From Callorhinus ursinus (lineage: Eukaryota > Chordata > Mammalia > Carnivora > Otariidae): a DNA stretch of 64,000 bases. The position numbers and the translations under genes are program-made. Shown here one piece after another: positions 60,111 through 64,000 of the stretch. Numbering within the stretch: position 1 is the stretch's first letter; each line of letters starts with the position of its first letter. The notes beneath the pieces were generated by a model that was given only the letters and a program-made list of their open reading frames with translations, did no database searches and was not told the DNA's origin. Location: the NCBI RefSeq assembly GCF_003265705.1, contig NW_020312785.1, positions 21,800,028-21,864,027 on the forward strand, in the 5' to 3' direction.

Positions 60111-60325
60111 GGGGCACCTGGGTGCCTGGTGGTGGTTAAGCATCCGACTCTTGATTTTGACTCAGGCCATGATCTCAGGGTCATGAAATAGACCCCCACG
60201 TCCTTGGGCTCCATGTTCAGTGGGGAGTTGGCTTGAGATTCTCTCTTTCCCTCTCCCTTTGCCCCTCCCCCTCTTGCATGCTCTCTCTCTCTCTCTCTCT
60301 AAAATAAATAAATAAATCTTTTTAA
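60111..60325 (+). mobile_element. Can-SINE, plus strand, with head insertion
   Basis: GGGGCACCTGGGTGCCTGGT shows a ~10-bp extra GTGCCTGGTG segment within the head. The body contains GACTCTTGATTTTGACTCAG and a (TC)n block. TSD: AAAATCACTAAG (60099-60110) and AAAATCTCCAAG (60326-60337), 10/12. Confidence 0.92.
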
Positions 60326-60460
60326 AAAATCTCCAAGTAAAGTGAATATAAAAATCTCAGCCAAAAAAACTCAGTAAGAAATCAGGGAACCAGATTATGT
60401 TTTACAACAATAAAAGGATTAACAATGGTAACAATATGGGAATAAAAAGGAAATACCTAG

Positions 60461-60667
60461 ATAGTCCTTAAATTCCACATTACGCTTATGAAACATATAA
60501 AATCACTCTGCTTTTACAACATAGAGTAGTAGGAACTAAATTCACATTTGTCGAATAAATAGCATGCATTGTGCTAATGTGTATTTCCTTTCTTAGGTGT
60601 ATCACTAAATAAAATTAGAAATAATTATCTCTAGTAATAATATAAGACTATGTGAAAACTTTAAATT
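60461..60667 (+). repeat. Diverged paralogous segment, copy A
   Basis: Shares ordered words with 62609-62817: ATAGTCCTTAAAT, TTATGAA, CAACATAGAGTAG, ATTGTGC and ACTATGTGAAAA. Overall similarity by eye is roughly two thirds, with near-equal length (207 and 209 bp). No repeat family is recognised. Confidence 0.75.
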
Positions 60668-60754
60668 CTAACCAGAGTATTTTAGTTCAAGAGCAAGAGA
60701 TAGGTATGAGCAAAAAGAAGTCAAAGAGATAATAACACTCAGTAAACACTCATT

Positions 60755-60970
60755 CTGTGCACGTTTTTTTCTTCCTCAGTGCTTTACATTTACATTTACA
60801 TTTCTCATTTAATCCTCTGCAAACCCTAAGAAATAGAAATCATTATGGGCTTTATGTAGATGAAGAAGCTGAAGCACCAAGAGCTCATGTACCTTGCTGG
60901 AAATGACATAAGCAATAGAATTAGGATTCAAATGCAGTTACTCTTAACATTCCATACACAGCCTCTACAC
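60755..60970 (-). mobile_element. MIR, minus strand
   Basis: CAGTGCTTTACATTTACATT, CTCATTTAATCCTCTGCAAA, GTAGATGAAGAAGCTGAAGC, ACCAAGAGCTCATGTACCTT and ATTAGGATTCAAATGCAGTT follow the antisense MIR order. Confidence 0.78.
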
Positions 60971-61306
60971 TAGTAAGCATGTAGATATGCATACACACAT
61001 TGTCAGGAACTTAAGGAACTTTTTTTTTTTTTGGCAACAAATGGATGTTTATAGCATTTGGGGAATATTTTTTGTGACTAATACATATTGACCACTTTTT
61101 TTAATATCATTTATTTTACCATTGTAACTGAGAATATCGGAGCTAGAAGAGTCCTAAAAAATAACATTTTGCCTTCATTCATAATCAAATTTGCCACTTG
61201 CTAGGGCTATTTATACTTCTGACGATATGTTCGGAGCATAGAAGTGCAATGCAAGATCTGTGGATTGGTTTCAGTTTGGTTGATTCTTTTTAGAAGTGTT
61301 CTTAAC
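60971..61306. other. Unique sequence
   Basis: Contains a T-run at 61021-61032. Nothing recognised. Confidence 0.4.
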
Positions 61307-61319
61307 AATCTTAATTCTG

Positions 61320-61501
61320 GGGGTGCCTGGTTGACCCAATCGTTAAGCGTCTGCCTTCGGCTCAGGTGATGATCCCAGGGTCCTGGGCTCCCTGCTCAGC
61401 AGGGAAGCCCGCTTCTCCCTCTCCCACTCCCCGCTCCCTTGTGTTCCCTCTCTCGCTGTCTCTGTCAAATAAATAAGTAAAATCTTTTTTTAAAAAAAAA
61501 A
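61320..61501 (+). mobile_element. Can-SINE, internal deletion, plus strand
   Basis: GGGGTGCCTGGTTGACCCAA to AAATAAATAAGTAAAATCTT plus A(n). After GGTCCTGGG the GATCGAGCCCCGCATC section (B-box-like) is missing, joining directly to CTCCCTGCTCAGC. TSD: AATCTTAATTCTG perfect at 61307-61319 and 61502-61514. Confidence 0.94.
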
Positions 61502-61514
61502 AATCTTAATTCTG

Positions 61515-61998
61515 TTCCTCCCACTCCATCTTCATGCCCAGTCCCAAGTAATTATGACACACTTAATATTTTCTCCTAATTGATTTATTAAACTCTCAAA
61601 GACATGTTTGAAATCACTCAAATATCACATAATCTTCCCAATTTCCTAAGACCTGTTGAATTAGGGCAAACCGAGGAGGAACTTCAACCCACATGGATTA
61701 GGATATTGATTCCCTGATCCCCAGACTGGAGAAAAGTGGTATGATGACCCCCCAAAATTCCCTGGGCAGTTTGGTTTCTTCCACAATCTGCAAGTTTCTA
61801 TAGCTTTGGCAATGCTGTGAGTTGAACAGATACTTGGCTTTTGCAATATTCCCAGAAACAAATGGGGGGTGATTTTAGCCTTCTAGTACAGAAAGATTGG
61901 GGGGAGAGGAATGTTCCTAAAAAATACCTAAAAGCTGTTATCCACAAAAAAATTCTATTTGTTTAAGATATTTTTAGAGAGTTTTAGAGACATATGTG
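61515..61998. other. Unassigned sequence
   Basis: The 66-codon minus-strand frame at 61661-61861 has no support. No repeat recognised. Confidence 0.4.
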
Positions 61999-62012
61999 TT
62001 AAAAGACATTAT

Positions 62013-62210
62013 GAGGGGCACCTGGGTGGTTCAGATGGTTAAGCATCTGCCTTCGGCTGAGGTCATGATCCCAGGGTCCTGGGATCGAGCCCCACATTGG
62101 GCTCCCTGCTCAGCAGGGAGCCTGCTTCTCCCTCTCCTTCTCCTGCTCCCCCTGCTTGTGCTCTCTCTCTCTCTTTCTGTCAAATAAATAAATATTTAAA
62201 AATAAATAAG
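62013..62210 (+). mobile_element. Can-SINE (SINEC), plus strand, well preserved
   Basis: GGGCACCTGGGTGGTTCAGA, GGTCCTGGGATCGAGCCCCA and a tail AAATAAATAAATATTTAAAA. TSD: TAAAAGACATTAT perfect at 62000-62012 and 62211-62223. Frames of 62-63 codons on both strands are SINE readings. Confidence 0.96.
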
Positions 62211-62223
62211 TAAAAGACATTAT

Positions 62224-62608
62224 CAAGGATAACATCCATATAAATATATTTAGCAAGAAAAAATATTTTGTTAAGGGTGTTACTGATGGCTGTGACAAGG
62301 GCTAATGAATATAATAATGAAGGAAAGAAGATACTAATTTTAAATGGATACAAATGGTAAATTTGATGATGTTTTTTGGTTGGATTCTTTCGAACTGAAC
62401 AGATGCAAGGAACTTGGGTGGGTTAAAAGTGAGCAGGCTTTCAAATAGATAATATCACTAAACCAATGGCAAACACCACTTTCCTATCCTTGTTTATAAA
62501 GAAACTTGTCTCTGAGGCATAAAAGATGACAGGAGACAAGGGATAAAACTCCCTGTTGGATACACAGCAAGACACAGTAAAGAAACAGACAAACAATAAA
62601 GACTAAAC
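62224..62608. other. Unique sequence
   Basis: Nothing recognised. Confidence 0.4.
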
Positions 62609-62817
62609 ATAGTCCTTAAATATTATATTATGTTTATGAACGATCTAAAATCATGCCCTGATTTTGCAACATAGAGTAGCATGAATTCCAAAAACCTCTG
62701 TCAGAGGAATAACTTGTATTGTGCCTACATATATTTCTTCTCTTTGGTGCATGACAATAATATTTGGAATAATTTTCTAATTCAGTAATTTTACCACTAT
62801 GTGAAAATAGTGTAAAT
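62609..62817 (+). repeat. Diverged paralogous segment, copy B
   Basis: Counterpart of 60461-60667 in the same orientation, about 2.15 kb downstream. The similarity appears to fade on both sides. The minus-strand 89-codon frame 62634-62903 overlaps it, and copy A has no equivalent frame. Confidence 0.75.
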
Positions 62818-62914
62818 AAAAACTGTATGGTCTCATGCCACAAGTGATTGACTTCTTTGAATTTATGTCCCCCCAAAGAAGATTTTGGGAACCTTGCAGT
62901 CATTCATGAACTTG

Positions 62915-63240
62915 ACTTTCATCAGAATTACTGGGGGACATTTCTGGGGGCACCTGGGTCGCTCAGCGGGTTAATCATCTGACTCTTGATCTCAGCTGAG
63001 TTCTTGATCTCAAGGTTGTGAGTTCAAGCCCCACTGCCCCTCTCCCCGCCTTGGGCTCCATGCTGGTCATGGAGCCTACTACCAAAAAAAAAAAAAAAAA
63101 AAAAGAATTACCTGGGGATATTTTTTAAATTATAAATTCTCAACCCACCTCTATAGTCTGAGCAATAGACATAATATGGACCTTAGGTATCTCTCTCTTT
63201 TTTTTAATGTTTTCCAAATGATCCTCCTACAGCCAATCAA
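62915..63240 (+). mobile_element. MER5-type element, plus strand, split by a SINE
   Basis: CATCAGAATTACTGGGGGAC continues after the SINE as AGAATTACCTGGGGATATTT, TTTAAATTATAAATTCTCAA and AATGTTTTCCAAATGATCCT. This is the MER5 order (…CAGAATCACCTGG to AGCTCCCCAGGTGATTCT). Confidence 0.6.
62944..63103 (+). mobile_element. Can-SINE inside MER5, plus strand, shortened
   Basis: GGGGGCACCTGGGTCGCTCA, CTTGATCTCAAGGTTGTGAG, TTCAAGCCCCACTG and a pure A(n) tail. It lacks the AAATAAATAAA motif. TSD: AGAATTACTGGGGGACATTT (62924-62943) and AGAATTACCTGGGGATATTT (63104-63123), 18/20. The TSD falls inside the host MER5. Confidence 0.92.
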
Positions 63241-63359
63241 GACTGTTATTTAGAAACATGTGTTCAGATGATCTTCCAGTTTTCTAGAAAGCCCAAGTTC
63301 CCATGATGTATATGAGCTTAACTTTGGAGATTATCTCTGTGTAAATCCGGGGAGGGTAT

Positions 63360-63485
63360 CTCTGCACTGAACTACAGTTTCTCACTGAACTATGAACTCC
63401 TAGAGAGCATGTCTCATTCATCTTTTTTACCCAGGGTCTAGGACAGTATCTGGCATTCAATCAATATTAATTTAATAAATTAAAT
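63360..63485 (+). mobile_element. L2 3' end, plus strand
   Basis: GAACTCCTAGAGAGCATGTC, TTTTTTACCCAGGGTCTAGG and ATCTGGCATTCAATCAATAT match the L2 terminus. Confidence 0.65.
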
Positions 63486-63764
63486 ATACCAACAAATCAG
63501 CATAACTTCTTATATGAAATAAACTGTATCTCTCTTTATATCCTTAAATTAAGAGAAATACATAAGTTAAATAGCAGATAATTTGTAAGCAGAAAATGAA
63601 TCTTGCCTAGTTTGCAAAATGTCAGTTTTCTCAAAGATAAGGCAAAATGATATAGATACACAAGATTTTAAGTGTCCACATACTGAGTCAAAAAACTTAA
63701 TTATAACCCAGCTTCCCTCCTATACATCTTGTCATGTCCTCCAAATACCTGCCCTTTTCATTGG
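63486..63764. other. Unique sequence
   Basis: Nothing recognised. Confidence 0.4.
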
Positions 63765-63800
63765 TCTTTCTTTTTTTCTTTCTCTCTCTTACTTTCTTTC

Positions 63801-63847
<47 letters not shown>

Positions 63848-63867
63848 CTTTCTTTCTTTTTTTCTAT
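63765..63867. repeat. (CTTT)n microsatellite
   Basis: About 100 bp of CTTT units with TCTC interruptions and a pure run at about 63802-63846. The 88-codon plus-strand frame here is the translation of the repeat (Leu/Phe/Ser). Confidence 0.96.
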
Positions 63868-64000
63868 TTTAGAGATATAGTATAAGAGAGAAATTTCTTT
63901 TGGCTTTTAAATGAGGAAACATTAAAGGAACTCTGCCAATTGCTCCCTTATCCACCACACAAAGAAAAATTGGGTCATAAAATATATTTAGTTATTTAGT

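Noticed and set aside
63619..63885. 88-codon Leu/Phe/Ser-rich membrane-like frame
   Set aside because: It is the translation of the CTTT microsatellite.

Overview
The window is AT-rich, repeat-dense vertebrate nuclear DNA, almost certainly intergenic or deep intronic sequence from a carnivoran mammal. The main evidence is twenty tRNA-derived Can-SINE (SINEC) copies. They share a GGGGCGCCTGGGTGGCTCAG-like head, a pol III A box (TGGCTCAGTNGGTTAAG), a B-box-like GGGATCGAGCCC, a CT-rich stretch and an AAATAAATAAAATCTT-A(n) tail. Most are flanked by clear target-site duplications (TSDs). Young L1 3' ends of the carnivore type (ending ...GGTGATTAACATAACAATAAA) are also present. I associate that tail with arctoid caniforms (bears, pinnipeds, mustelids), but this is inference and the species is not determined. 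Nothing bacterial, viral or plasmid-like is present.

I recognise no intact host protein-coding gene. The only recognisable gene-derived sequence is a 5'-truncated, frameshifted processed pseudogene of ENOPH1 (enolase-phosphatase 1) at about 37.55-38.18 kb. Its 3' UTR was later hit by a SINE. Long open frames elsewhere fall in SINEs, L1, L2 or simple repeats. Two short open stretches look somewhat exon-like: about 1117-1310 on the minus strand, with a splice-acceptor-like sequence and a downstream AATAAA, and about 59180-59338 on the plus strand. They are reported as candidates only.

Layout: 0-3.4 kb, candidate exon and an old L1 split by three SINEs. 3.4-14 kb, mostly unique sequence with L2, MIR and L1 scraps. 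14-17.5 kb, an old unclassified repeat, then a repeat-poor block that keeps CpGs and holds a 39-bp tandem duplication. 17.6-34 kb, SINEs, a long L2, old L1 and MIR pieces. 34.65-35.21 kb, a complete Tigger-type DNA transposon with a CA-repeat expansion. 36-39.6 kb, the ENOPH1 retrocopy and a nested L1-in-SINE-TSD insertion. 41-46.8 kb, MIR, a hAT-like element, an old L1 and a young twin-primed (5'-inverted) L1 with a perfect 16-bp TSD. 48-54.5 kb, MER5 and a long fragmented L2. 56-64 kb, a SINE with extra 3' sequence, a young L1, four same-strand SINEs, a pair of diverged paralogous segments 2.15 kb apart, and a CTTT microsatellite.

The main biological content is a record of retrotransposition. 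Several insertions can be ordered by nesting and TSD logic. I did not find an undescribed gene system. The most informative items are the twin-primed L1, the 56-bp micro-L1 inside MER5, the L1 inside a SINE TSD, the SINE carrying likely 3'-transduced flank, and the diverged local duplication. All repeat-family names rest on recognition by eye, without a database search.
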